A stretch of DNA of 64,000 bases, from the NCBI RefSeq assembly GCF_965363235.1, contig NC_134843.1, forward strand, positions 4,774,001-4,838,000, written 5' to 3'. The translations under genes and the position numbers were made by a program. This document shows positions 24,731-34,990 of this stretch, one piece after another. The stretch's first letter is position 1; every line of letters begins with the position of its first letter. The DNA comes from Mytilus galloprovincialis. Lineage: Eukaryota; Mollusca; Bivalvia; Mytilida; Mytilidae. Below the pieces are notes generated by a model. That model was given only the letters and a program-made list of their open reading frames with translations. It was not told the DNA's origin and did not search any database.

Positions 24731-25088
24731 GAGAATTGGTGCACGGCCAAACAGAAAGCTATGAAGGCCCAACATGGAGAATTGGTGCACACCGAAGAGA
24801 AAGCTACGAAGGACCAACACGGAGAAGTGGTGCACATCGAACAGAAAGCTATGAAGGACCAACACGGAGAAGTGGTTCACATCTAACAGAAAGCTATGAA
24901 GGACCAACACGGAGAATTGGTGCACATCGAACAGAAAGCTACGAAGGCCCAACACGGAGAATTGGTGCACATCGAACAGAAAGCTATGAAGGACCAACAC
25001 GGAGAATTGGTGCACATCGAACAGAAAGCTATGAAGGACCAACACGGAGAATTGGTGCACACCGAACAGAAAGCTATGAAGGCCCAAA
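24731..25088. repeat. 45-bp minisatellite, eight units
   Basis: Unit core GAGAATTGGTGCACATCG, then AACAGAAAGCTATGAAGG and ACCAACACG; the first unit is 46 bp. Since 45 is divisible by three, several frames on both strands are open for 70-128 codons (for example repeats of HGELVHIEQKAMKDQ). No splice sites or flanking coding sequence support translation. Confidence 0.9.
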
Positions 25089-25142
25089 CTGACAAGTGTA
25101 TATCAATTCAACTTGACAGGAAAAACAACGGTCTAAAATCTA

Positions 25143-25915
25143 TCTATAATACTAAAATAACGAGGTCCAATTTGTCAGCCGTCATGGGGTAAAAACGACA
25201 AATCAAAGAATTCAACTTTATATATAGCTTATATAGGAATGGTGTAGATTAAAAAGTACACCACTTCATCCCCTTTTGTTTTCCACATAATTAATATTGC
25301 CAATTATTAACAAGTTCCGGGTCGAATCCGATACCGATACCAATAGTATATTCACCGGTTACCTATTACCTTATCTGAACGTTCCGCATCTGACAGGCGC
25401 CCCAACAAACGATGTATTTAGGATTTTGCTATATACACGGGTCATAATCATAGGATTGACACTACTAAATTCAATCATTGTCAAATTGTTCCCTATTGTA
25501 GTATTTAAATCAGTACTGTAAGACTTTCTAAGATAACAATACGAATACTAAAAATCTGGACTTATAATAAGGCGTATATAGGTACTGTTTTCAATTTGTT
25601 AGCGGGCATGACGTAAAACAGCGAATCAAATAATTCAACTTTATTTATAACTAATATAGGACAATGCTGTTGATTAAAAAAATACTCAATTCCAGGACCT
25701 TTTAATTGTTTTCCACAAAATCAATAGTACCAATAATTGATAACTGAGTTCCAGGTCGACGGGTTGAAACAGAGTGATTTGAAAGCAGAGAAAACTTTGT
25801 ATCTTATAATCGGCATGACTTTATCAGATGACAATACAAATGCTTAAATAAGGCTTACGCATAGTTATATATATACTTTAATTCAGTCACGGACCCGCGA
25901 TATCACGGGTTCTAG
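25143..25915 (+). mobile_element. Non-autonomous Helitron with both ends
   Basis: Starts TCTATAATACTAAAATAACG after an A and ends with the hairpin ACCCG/CGGGT, then TCTAG before a T: the TC start, 3' hairpin, CTAG end and A/T target of Helitrons. 773 bp, no Rep/helicase frame. Inside are two related half-units (about 25217-25335 and 25640-25760) sharing TTGTTTTCCACA and the GTTCC(G/A)GGTCGA block. A second copy on the minus strand ends at 34334 and starts at 38471. Confidence 0.88.
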
Positions 25916-26282
25916 TATGATGAAAACGTGAAACCTATGAACTTCACTAACAAACGACAACAACAGAGCTGAACAACATATAGGCCTGACGTAGGACAGG
26001 TACATAAGAAATGCAGCAGGTTCGAACGTTTTAAGGTCAAGGATCAGTAAATGAACTAGTCCATAGATTTGTTTTAAATTTAGAACTCGATTAGATATTG
26101 AAAATATACATCAGAAAATGTAAAAAAAAGTATATGTCACCGACTTCGTTTTCGAGAAAAAAATCATTCCCAATTATGTAGAAATAGTGGTGAGCAACAG
26201 TGATCAACAGTTTTCACACTTGTTTTAACTGGTCGGCAGATATCCAAACTCAAACACCTGATTTTCGTTTTGAAGGTCGTCT
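25916..26282. other. Interval without recognisable gene
   Basis: AT-rich; may hold 3' sequence of the small minus-strand ORF at 26283-26423. Confidence 0.35.
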
Positions 26283-26423
26283 TCATGACTTTTCATATTC
26301 ATTTTCAAAATCCTGTAGCATTTCTTCAATTTTAGCAAACAAGTTCATTCTCCTAGAAGATACATACTTTCCGTCAGATTTACCGTTGTCCCATTGAAAA
26401 GTCGCCGGTTGAAATTTTAACAT
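26283..26423 (-). CDS. Possible 46-residue small ORF, unrecognised
   Basis: A short minus-strand frame starts MLKFQPATFQWDNGKSDG and ends FENEYEKS before TGA. Its composition is that of an ordinary soluble protein (Trp, Asp, Gly, balanced charges, a likely helix NLFAKIEEMLQDFENEY) rather than of AT-rich noise. I know no family. It begins 55 bases from the truncated 5' end of the plus-strand LINE at 26478. It could be a micro-gene, an exon of a larger gene, or chance. Confidence 0.3.
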   Translation of the reverse strand: MLKFQPATFQWDNGKSDGKYVSSRRMNLFAKIEEMLQDFENEYEKS

Positions 26424-26477
26424 TGCAAAATCAGGTCAAAGGGACGTAATTCGTACAAAACGTCGCAATATTTCGTC

Positions 26478-29400
26478 ATTGTGTGTTATGGTTTACTATT
26501 GATGACAAATTACTGTTTGAAAAAACTTTATTTGGTGTTGTTTATATTCCACCTGAAAATAGTCTTTATAGTAATATAGATATGTTTACTGAAATAGAAG
26601 ATATTATTGTAGATACAAACTTGCAGGTCTGTTTACTTGGTGATTTCAATGCTCATACTAAAAATGTTAATGAATATGTTGATATTGATAACCATATACT
26701 AAATGCTTTTAATATTGCAAATGATGATCAAAATTTGATAAACAAACTGCATATTCTGGAAGAATGTAATGTGTCTCCTGTTCGCTACTCTAAAGATAAT
26801 GGTAAAATTGATCATTACGGCAAGAGATTATTGAATTTATGTAAAAGTACTCAATTGTTCTTTGTAAATGGTCGTTTTGGTGCTGACAAGGGTGTAGGTC
26901 AAACTACATGTAACAATTCTCTAATTGACTATGTAATTATAACTCCTGAATTATTTAGGGCTATTGTAGACTTTGATATATTGTCATATGATCCTATTCT
27001 TAGTGATGTGCATAAACCTGTATGTTTAAAATTATGTTCAAATATTAGATCTGACTGTGTTCAGTGTGGCGTTACTGGTAGTTCTAGATCTGACTGTGCT
27101 CAGTGTGCTGATACTACCGGTAGATCTGACTGTGTTCAGTGTCGAGAAAAAAGTGATAATGAATCACACATTAAACCTAAATGGTTTAGAGACCGGGCTG
27201 CAGTATTCCAAGAAAACCTAGATGTTAACAAGATAGATGAACTTTTAGTTAGACAGGGAGATATTGATCCCAAAAATACAAACATTGTGACAATTAATGA
27301 TATAGTTGAAAATTGTAATAGTATTATTAAGAATGCTGCTGAATGTGCTGATATGTTGATTAAAACTACTAGCAATGTTAAGAAACATGGTTGTAAAAAA
27401 TATAATCATAGTAAAAAATATTTTAACAGTGAATGTTATACAAAACGCAAAGCTTATCGTAAAGCAAAAAAATACCATTATAGAGTACGTTCTGTTGTTA
27501 ATCACAATGATTTGGTACGTAAAAGCAAGGAATATAAGAATATACTGAAAAAACAATTTTGTGAATTTCAAAAGGTCTGCGTACCTCAGATCCTAAATCA
27601 TATTGGTCACTACCAAATAAAGGTTGTGAAAAAGGTAAAGCTACCCAGCAAAAAGTAGCTATGAATGTATTTTTTTATCATTTTAAAAATTTAAATAATG
27701 TTGTAAATGATATTGATATTGTTTTACCAGATAATGTTACAGAATATAATACTGTTATTAATGAGCCTATAAGTGAAAAAGATTTTGTAGATGCTATAAA
27801 AACATTAAAGAATGATAAAGCTTGTAGTAATGATATGATACTAAATGAATTTTTGAAACATGGAGCTGTCAAATTATTGCCTGTTTATGTCAAGATTTTT
27901 AATATTATTTTTGAAAGTGGTATTGTACCAGATTCTTGGTCTCAAGGTTTTATATGTCCAATATACAAAAACAAAGGTGACCCTGCAAGTGCGGACAATT
28001 ATAGAGGTATCACTATACTTAGTTGTTATGGCAAACTATTTACATGTATTCTTAATAACAGATTATTCAATTACCTTGAATGTTTGGGTTTATTATGTGA
28101 AGAGCAAGCCGGTTTTCGGAAAGGCTATGGTACTGTTGACCATATTTTTAACTTAAAATGCCTTATTGATATGTATTAATTTAGAAGGAAAAAACTGTAC
28201 TGTGCTTTTGTAGATTATCGAAAAGCTTTTGATTCTGTAAACAGGGTATTATTATGGCAAAAACTGTGAACGTAATGGTATTGAAGGTAAAATGCTTGTT
28301 ATTGTTCAAAACCTGTATAAAAAGGCTAAGTCTTGTGTTAGATCTGGTAGCAACTTTTCAGATTTTTTTGCCTCCAATGTAGGAGTTCGACAAGGTGAGA
28401 ATCTCTCACCTTTATTGTTCTCAATTTTTCTAAATGATTTGACAGATTTTTTGTCACATGCTTATAATGGTCTCTCTGATATATGTAATATGTCTCATTT
28501 ATTATTTGATAATGATGATATTGAAGTTTTCTTTAAATTGTATTTGTTATTATATGCTGATGATACTGTTATATTTGCTGAGTCTGCTACTGAATTACAA
28601 TCTGCATTAAATGCCATGTATTTGTATTGTGAAACATGGAAGCTTAGTGTTAATGTAGCCAAAACCAATATTGTGATATTTTAAAAAAACAGACAGTGTG
28701 AAAACACTCAATTTTTCTATAACAATGAACCAATAGCTGTGTTAGATGATTTTCTATATTTGGGTACAGTTTTTTCTAGAAAAGGTACTTTTCACAAAAA
28801 TAAGGCTAGACTTGTACAACAAGCTAGAAAAGCTATGTTCTATGTTTTATGTAAAGTGAGAAAGCTTAGTTTGCCAATAGATATTTTGTAACAATTATTT
28901 GATGCAATGGTGGCACCTATTTTGTTATATGGTGCAGAAGTATGGGGTTATGAAAATAATGTCATTATTGAGTCTTTGCATTTAGAATTTTGCAAGTATA
29001 TATTAAAGGTTAAAAAATGTACGCCAAACTATATTGTATATGGCGAACTTGGTAGAACACCCATGTCTATATGCATTAAAGCTAGAATGGTTGATTTTTG
29101 GCAGCGAATTTTAAATGGCAAGAAAGAGAAAATATCTCGAACATTGTATGATATGTTGCATAAACTGAATGAAGGTGATGTGTACCATTCTAAATGGTTA
29201 TTATATATAAAAGATATTTTCATTGAATGTGGTTATGAAAATTATTGGTATGACCAATCTGTATTAAGAAATATAAGCCTGTCTAAAAATGTAAAGCAAC
29301 TTCTTCATGAAAAATTTGTAGAAGGTTGGAAATTACAAGTATATGACTCACCGAAGTGTATAAATTACCGTATTTATAAATCTGATTTTAAATTTGAGAA

Positions 29401-29910
29401 TTATCTCACTGTACTTCCACCTGACTTAATGTATAATCTTATTAAGTTTAGATGCGGTAGTCATAAATTGCCAATTGAAGCTGGTAGATTTTTTAGTATC
29501 AATAGAGCTGAAAGAATTCGTGATCTTTGTAATAAGCAAGAAAATGGTGATGAATTTCATTATATATTTCATTGTAACTTTTTTACTCAAGAAAGACTAA
29601 AGTTTATACCTGATCATATATATAAAAACAAAAATACTGTAAGCTTGTCAAATTTAATGAGTAGTCAAGATAAGTATGTACTTGTTGGGTTGGCAAAATT
29701 TTGCAAAATTGTTATGTCTGTATTTAAATGATAATATATGGATATTACTCTTTCATCTGCATACACCTACTTCATATGTATATATGTTAGTTCATGCATT
29801 ATTATTGTTTGTTAAATTTATTGTTTGTTAAATTTATTGTACTATTATGCTTCATGTGAGGCCTTTAGTGAAATAAAAAGTTTCAAAAGTTTCAAAAAGT
29901 TTCAAGTTTC
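26478..29910 (+). mobile_element. LINE A, 5'-truncated
   Basis: Begins inside the endonuclease domain and ends in GTGAAATAAAAAGTTTC followed by a short run of AAGTTTC words. No ORF1 and no 5' UTR, as usual for truncated LINE insertions. It is more worn than LINEs B and C. No clear target-site duplication was found. Confidence 0.85.
26483..29731 (+). pseudogene. LINE A endonuclease-reverse transcriptase, broken
   Basis: Four blocks remain: 26483-27658, 27661-28179, 28292-28684 and 28907-29731. The first holds the C-terminal part of an apurinic-type endonuclease (FGVVYIPPEN, LLGDFNAHT, SLIDYVI, ILSDVHKP), then a basic linker. The second and third hold the reverse transcriptase (NYRGITILSCYGKL, EQAGFRKGYGTVDH, GVRQGENLSPLLFSIF, LLYADDTVIF). 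The last is the C-terminal domain with ILLYGAEVWG and a CNKQ...HYIFHC knuckle-like motif. Reading is lost between blocks by small indels near 27650, 28160-28190, 28260 and 28685, with an in-frame TAA near 28890. Not functional. Confidence 0.85.
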
Positions 29911-30200
29911 GCGGAATCCGCTAGACGGCGTTCATTTACTGTTACTTGACCTTAACAGGCACCAATCTTCATCCTAAGCAGAGACAGCAGTGTACTTACA
30001 ACTTAAAAAAGACACACTATAAAATTGCAATTGCAATTTCTTAACTCGATCAAAAAGACATTCAGATAGAAACAAGTACTATGGTTAACTACACTGAACG
30101 ACTAAGTTTGATCTATGACACCATTAATTACAAAATTGAAACTTAAGTGCCTATATAACACAAACGTTACAGGTATATACTAGTATAGGAATTTGTGAAA
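29911..30200. other. Interval without recognisable gene
   Basis: Nothing supported. Confidence 0.35.
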
Positions 30201-30202
30201 TC

Positions 30203-30312
30203 AGGGATTTTGTAAAATCACTGAAATTTGAGGGAATTTGTAAAATCACTGAACTGATTAGTGGTTTTATAAAATCCCTGATTTTGACAAGTGATTTTAC
30301 AAAATCCCTGTA
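30203..30312. mobile_element. Short palindromic MITE (CAGGGATTTTGTAAAATC)
   Basis: CAGGGATTTTGTAAAATCAC opens it and the mirror GTGATTTTACAAAATCCCTG closes it, with a second inner pair (GGGAATTTGTAAAATCACTG / GTGGTTTTATAAAATCCCTG). Can fold on itself over almost its whole length. Confidence 0.8.
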
Positions 30313-31198
30313 ATAATTAAAGATTTATTTTTAAAGATTCACTGATTAAATTCAGGGTATTTGTTAAAAAAAGTCATTCATATTTATTAAGAATGTCTGT
30401 GAAAAAAACCTATAACAGTATAATACTCAATAAGTTTGAGGTTAATCTAGCCTTTATTTTAATACTAAGTGAGCAGTTTTCATGCACTATACAACTGACA
30501 TACTGTAGAACAATGGCCGAATTTGCAGTAAGAAAATAGCTGTTAAAACAGAAACCTGAATAAGTATGTTTACAATGAAACCTTGAAGCTTCAATCTTGT
30601 CTGTGTCTGATCCAACTTCTCAATGACGTGTAACTGTTTTTTGTTTTCGCGCACCACTACTGTAGCGAATTGTGTAGACGAAACGCACAACTTGAATCTA
30701 AAACTGCCAACAACAGCAGATGTTTGAATACTTAATTCACATCTTCGAAATTAAGTGCCGACTTTTGTCATCATTTGCCGTAAAATAACTTTGACCCCTG
30801 ATTTCAATGACACGTTATTTTCTCACCTCTCAATTTGGTCAGATTTCTTTTAAACTTTCAATCATATGCATTTGCTGTGCAAATGAATGCATTTCATTGG
30901 TATAATTTAACAGCTTTTTTCTTTTTGTTATATTTTATGATAAATTTGATTTCAAACTTGTGTATCCTTACTTTTGATGTCTTGAACAGTTTTGAAATAT
31001 TACGAAGAAAATGTATCATATTATTCGCACTTTTATATATCATTAATACTTTGATATGGGCGCTGCCTTATCCAACAACACATTCTGCTTCTAAATTTCT
31101 TATACAAATATGTTAGTTGGGTAAAATATTTGTGTGTACAACCTTCGCTATAATACATAGGTTGCGATTGTCTGTTCTTTTTTGTGTTCGATTTGAAA
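30313..31198. other. Interval without recognisable gene
   Basis: Open frames of 67-93 codons lack splice or family support. Nothing else seen. Confidence 0.4.
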
Positions 31199-31362
31199 CA
31201 GTGGCGGATCCAGAGGGAGTGGGGGGATGGGGTTTCCGGGGGTTGGAACCCCCCTTTTTTCGGCCGATCAATACATTTGAATGGGGACATATAGTTGGAA
31301 CCCCCCCCCCCTTTATCCTATGTTGGGACCCCTCCTTTTTAAAATGGCTAGATCCGCCCCTG
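31199..31362. mobile_element. MITE with CAGTGGCGGATCC end, second copy
   Basis: Starts CAGTGGCGGATCCAG and ends GATCCGCCCCTG; the interior matches 7676-7824 in reverse, including the CGGCCGATCAATACATTTGA word. No flanking duplication is visible. Confidence 0.82.
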
Positions 31363-31494
31363 TGACATCTAAACTGGTCCGCCGTTCTATCTATAGCTTC
31401 GCACCGAAGGTCAGTGTAGCGATAAGTGAACACACCAGGGGTCCAGTTTATGTGACATCATGCTATGTCTGAATAAGGAAGATTTCCTGTATAT

Positions 31495-32197
31495 TTTTCC
31501 ATTTTATTGGCAATGTTAAAATATGCTCATAGGTTAGAGAACACACAGGATGGTTTATCATATGATACATATATTTGTAATAAAAAGTTAAATGCAAACA
31601 ATATCACTACATGGTTTTCTAGTATTAACTATTTAATGAAAGAACTAGACTTACCAAACTTAGATGTAAGTGTTGGCCGTTAATGTACTATAGTTAAGAA
31701 TAAATTATGTACAAGTTTTCATAATCATTGGAAAGAATTTAGAGAAAATACTGTTAAATCAGGTAGAGGTAAACTCTTGAAGGACGCCTCCAGGTGCGGG
31801 AATTTCTCGCTACATTGAAGACCTGTTGGTGACCCTCTGCTGTTGTTTTTTATTTGGTCGGGTTGTTGTCTCTTTGACACATTCCCCATTTCCATTCTCA
31901 ATTTTATCTTGACCTATTTTTCAATTAAACATTTTTTTGGTACGGAAAAATATCTGCAATTAAAAGAATTTAAAGATAGACAAGCACTGTGCAAGATCAG
32001 AAAAGTGCACATCCCCTAAAAGTAGACAGATAGATATGCTAAAACCTATATAGATAAATCACAAAGATCATGCAAAAAAATGCACCTTAGATAAAGTTGA
32101 AGACGAAGAACATTTTATATGTCAGTGTCCCCTTTATAACTCTTAAAGAAAAGAATTTTATGATAATATTTTAGTAGGTTGTAAAAATTTTGAAAAG
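31495..32197 (+). pseudogene. LINE C-terminal remnant, split by a Penelope tail
   Basis: Fragments read YAHRLENTQDGLSYDTYI, then NITTWFSSINYLM, and, after 31907, FFGTEKYLQLKEFKDRQAL and EDEEHFICQCPLYN. These align with YRLENLGNNF, NITSWYGSIN, FGFEKYL and EDEAHFLFDCNKF of LINE B. Stops and shifts are scattered throughout. The two halves are parted by the retroelement tail at 31777-31906. Confidence 0.75.
31777..31906 (+). mobile_element. Penelope-type 3' tail fragment inserted in the LINE remnant
   Basis: TGAAGGACGCCTCCAGGTGC through TTGACACATTCCCCATTTCC and ATTCTCAATTTTA, nearly identical to the end of the element at 32200 but in the opposite sense. Only the last 130 bp were inserted. Confidence 0.85.
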
Positions 32198-32199
32198 TA

Positions 32200-34200
32200 A
32201 TAAAATTGAGAATGGAAATGGGGAATGTGTCAAAGAGACAACAACCCGACCAAATAAAAAACAACAGCAGAGGGTCACCAACAGGTCTTCAATGTAGCGA
32301 GAAATTCCCGCACCCGGAGGCGTCCTTCAGCTGGCCCCTAAACAAATATATACTAGTCCAGTGATAATGAACGCCATACTAATTTCCAAATTGTACACAA
32401 GAAACTAAAATTAAAATAATACAAGACTAACAAAGGCCAGAGGCTCCTGACTTGGGACAGGCGCAAAAATGCGGCGGGGTTAAACATGTTTGTGAGATCT
32501 CAACCCTCCCCCTATACCTCTAACCAATGTAGAAAAGAAAACGCATAACAATACGCACATTAAAATTCAGTTCAAGAGAAGTCCGACTCTGATGTCAGAA
32601 GATGTAACCAAAGAAAATTAACAAAATGACAATAATACATAAATAACAACAGACTACTAGCAGTTAACTGACATGCCAGCTCCAGACTTCAATTAAACTG
32701 ACTGAAAGATTATGATTTCATCATATGAACATCAGGCACAATCCTTCCCGTTAGGGGTTTAGTATCATACCATCATAACATATATGAGAAGAACATAACC
32801 CGTGTCATGCCAACAACTGTTTTCAGAATAAATGTGTTTAGTTCCGATGCAAAGATCTTATCAGTGACTCAATATTAACGCCAAAATATGCAATCTTCAA
32901 TGACTTGACAACAGTATCGTAATTATATCCCTTCTTAATAAGTCTATTCAAAGGTTTTGTAAGTTTCTGAGGTGAATACTGACACCTTTGTGCTTTTTAA
33001 AGAATATTTCCATAAAAAATTGGATGTGAAATACCTGAACGTATTAGAAGTCTGCATGTTGAGCTATATTTACGAATGATGTCTTTATACCGATGATAAA
33101 ATTTAGTAAATGTTTTGACTAGTTTGTGATATCGAAAACCCTGGTGTTATAATTTTTCAGTAATACATAAATTTCTCTCGTTAAAATCTAAAACATTGTT
33201 ACATACACGAGCGAATCGTACAAGTTGAGATATATAAACACCGTAAGATGGTGACAAGGGAACGTCACCATCTAAAAACGGATAATTAACGATAGGAAAT
33301 GAAAAATCATCCCTTTTATCATAAATTTTAGTATTCAGCTTTCCATTAGTGATATAGATATCAAGATCGAGAAAAGGGCAGTGGTCATTGTTAGTATTAG
33401 CTTTATTTAAAGTAAGTTCAACAGGATAAATTTCATTGATATACATACTGAAGTCGTCATTATTGAGAGCCAAAATATCATCCAAATATCTAAAAGTATT
33501 ATTAAATTTGTTTATCAGATGTTGTTTCGATGGGTCTTTGCTTATTTTTGTCATAAATTGTAACTCATAACAATACAAAAACAGGTCCGCAATAAGTGGT
33601 GCACAGTTAGTCCCCATTGGAATTCCGATAATCTGACGATATACGGAATCCCCAAAGCGAACAAAAATGTTATCTAGTAAAAATTCAAGGGCATATATAG
33701 TATCAAAGCATGTCCAATTAACATATTTTTTTTGTTTATTGCTACTAAAAAATGACCTAAAAGAGTTTGAACATATATATTCACATTCTGATTTTTCGAA
33801 TGCCCATTTAATTAGGTGTGTGAATTTTTTCTTAATGAGAATGTGAGGCAATGTGGTATACAGGGTAGAAAAATCAAAACTTTGAACAGATTCAAAATCA
33901 CCAATATAAGCATGCAATTTATCAAGTACTTCCAACGAGTTCTTGACACTCCAAAAGTAATTTATTCCACTATTTTTGAAGGCCTTATTTGAACAAGTTA
34001 TTATCAGGTTTTTAATTGTACCAAGTGTGCTGGTAAGAAGAATAGACAATTTAGTAGTTGAACAATGGCTTGAAGACGAAATAAATCTATATTTGTAAGG
34101 GGTTTTGTGTAGCTTCGGAAGCCAATACATAGTTGGGACTATGTGCACAAGTGCCAAATTTAATTGGCTTTTTATTCAAGAAAACCTAGAGGTATTGAAA
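32200..34200 (-). mobile_element. Penelope-like retroelement, 5'-truncated fossil
   Basis: A reverse-transcriptase part (33147-34157) is followed on the minus strand by a 0.95-kb 3' region ending TTCCCCATTTCCATTCTCAA. Pieces of this 3' region recur at 11871, 13150, 16365, 21627 and 31777, so the family has been active here repeatedly. No terminal repeat or GIY-YIG nuclease part was recognised. Confidence 0.8.
33147..34157 (-). pseudogene. Penelope-type reverse transcriptase, partial
   Basis: 336 residues from MALVHIVPTMYWLPKLHKTP. Penelope/telomerase-like RT signatures appear in order: YWLPKLHKTPYKYRFI, FDFSTLYTTLPH, GIPMGTNCAPLIADLFL, FRYLDDIL (the catalytic YxDD) and CPFLDLDIYI. The end VRFARVCNN..DFNERN is the usual run-out of the RT in this group. 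The N-terminal part and any endonuclease are absent, so it is a fossil fragment. Confidence 0.85.
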
Positions 34201-34333
34201 AATATTGTTATTTATATTAATAAATGTTTTGAACTTAGAAAACTATCAGTATAGTATAGATATCGTTTTATTAAAGATGTTGAGAATATTTGCCTGTTAA
34301 TAATAAATATATTGTTATGCCTTTTAATGTATA

Positions 34334-34990
34334 CTAGAACACACCCGTGATATCGCGGGTCCGTGACTGAATTAAAGTATATAACTATGCGCAAGCCTTA
34401 TTTTAGTATTAGTATCGTCATCTGATAAAGTCATGCCGATTATAAGATACACAGTTTTCTCTGCTTTCAAATCTTTCTGTTTGAACCCGTCGAACTGGAA
34501 CTTATCAATTATTGGTAATATTAATAATTTGGAAAACAAAAGGTCCTGGAATGCAGTATTTTTTAATCAACAGCATTGTTTTATATTAGTTATAAATAAA
34601 GTTGAATTCTTTGATTCGCTGTTTTACGTCATGCCCGCTAACAAATTGAAAACTGTACCTATACGCCTTATTTTTAGTATTCGTATTGTTATCTTAGAAA
34701 GTCTTACTGATTAAAATACTACAATAGGTAACAATTTGACAATTTAGTTGTCATGGTTGTGTCAACCCTGTGATTATGACCCGTGTATATAGCATATTAA
34801 TCCTAAATACACCGTTTGGTGGTGCGCCTGTCAGATGCGGAACGTACAGATAAGGTAATAGGTAACAGGTGAATATACTATTGGTATCGGTATCGGACTC
34901 GACCCGGAACTTCTTAATTATTGGCAATATTAATTACGTGGAAAACAAAAGGACCTGGAGTGGTGTAATTTTTAATCTACACCTTTGTAC
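34334..34990 (-). mobile_element. Helitron copy 2, 3' part
   Basis: The minus strand shows the same 3' hairpin ACCCGCGATATCACGGGT and CTAG, with the T-side base at 34333. It continues through both half-units up to GGTGTAGATTAAAAATTACA, where LINE B begins. The missing 5' piece lies at 38377-38471. Confidence 0.85.

Noticed and set aside
24736-25092. 118-128-codon frames on both strands
   Set aside because: They are a by-product of a 45-bp tandem repeat whose length is divisible by three. No splice sites or flanking coding sequence.
33147-34157. Host telomerase reverse transcriptase
   Set aside because: The motifs fit Penelope-like elements and the 3' region is a high-copy repeat.
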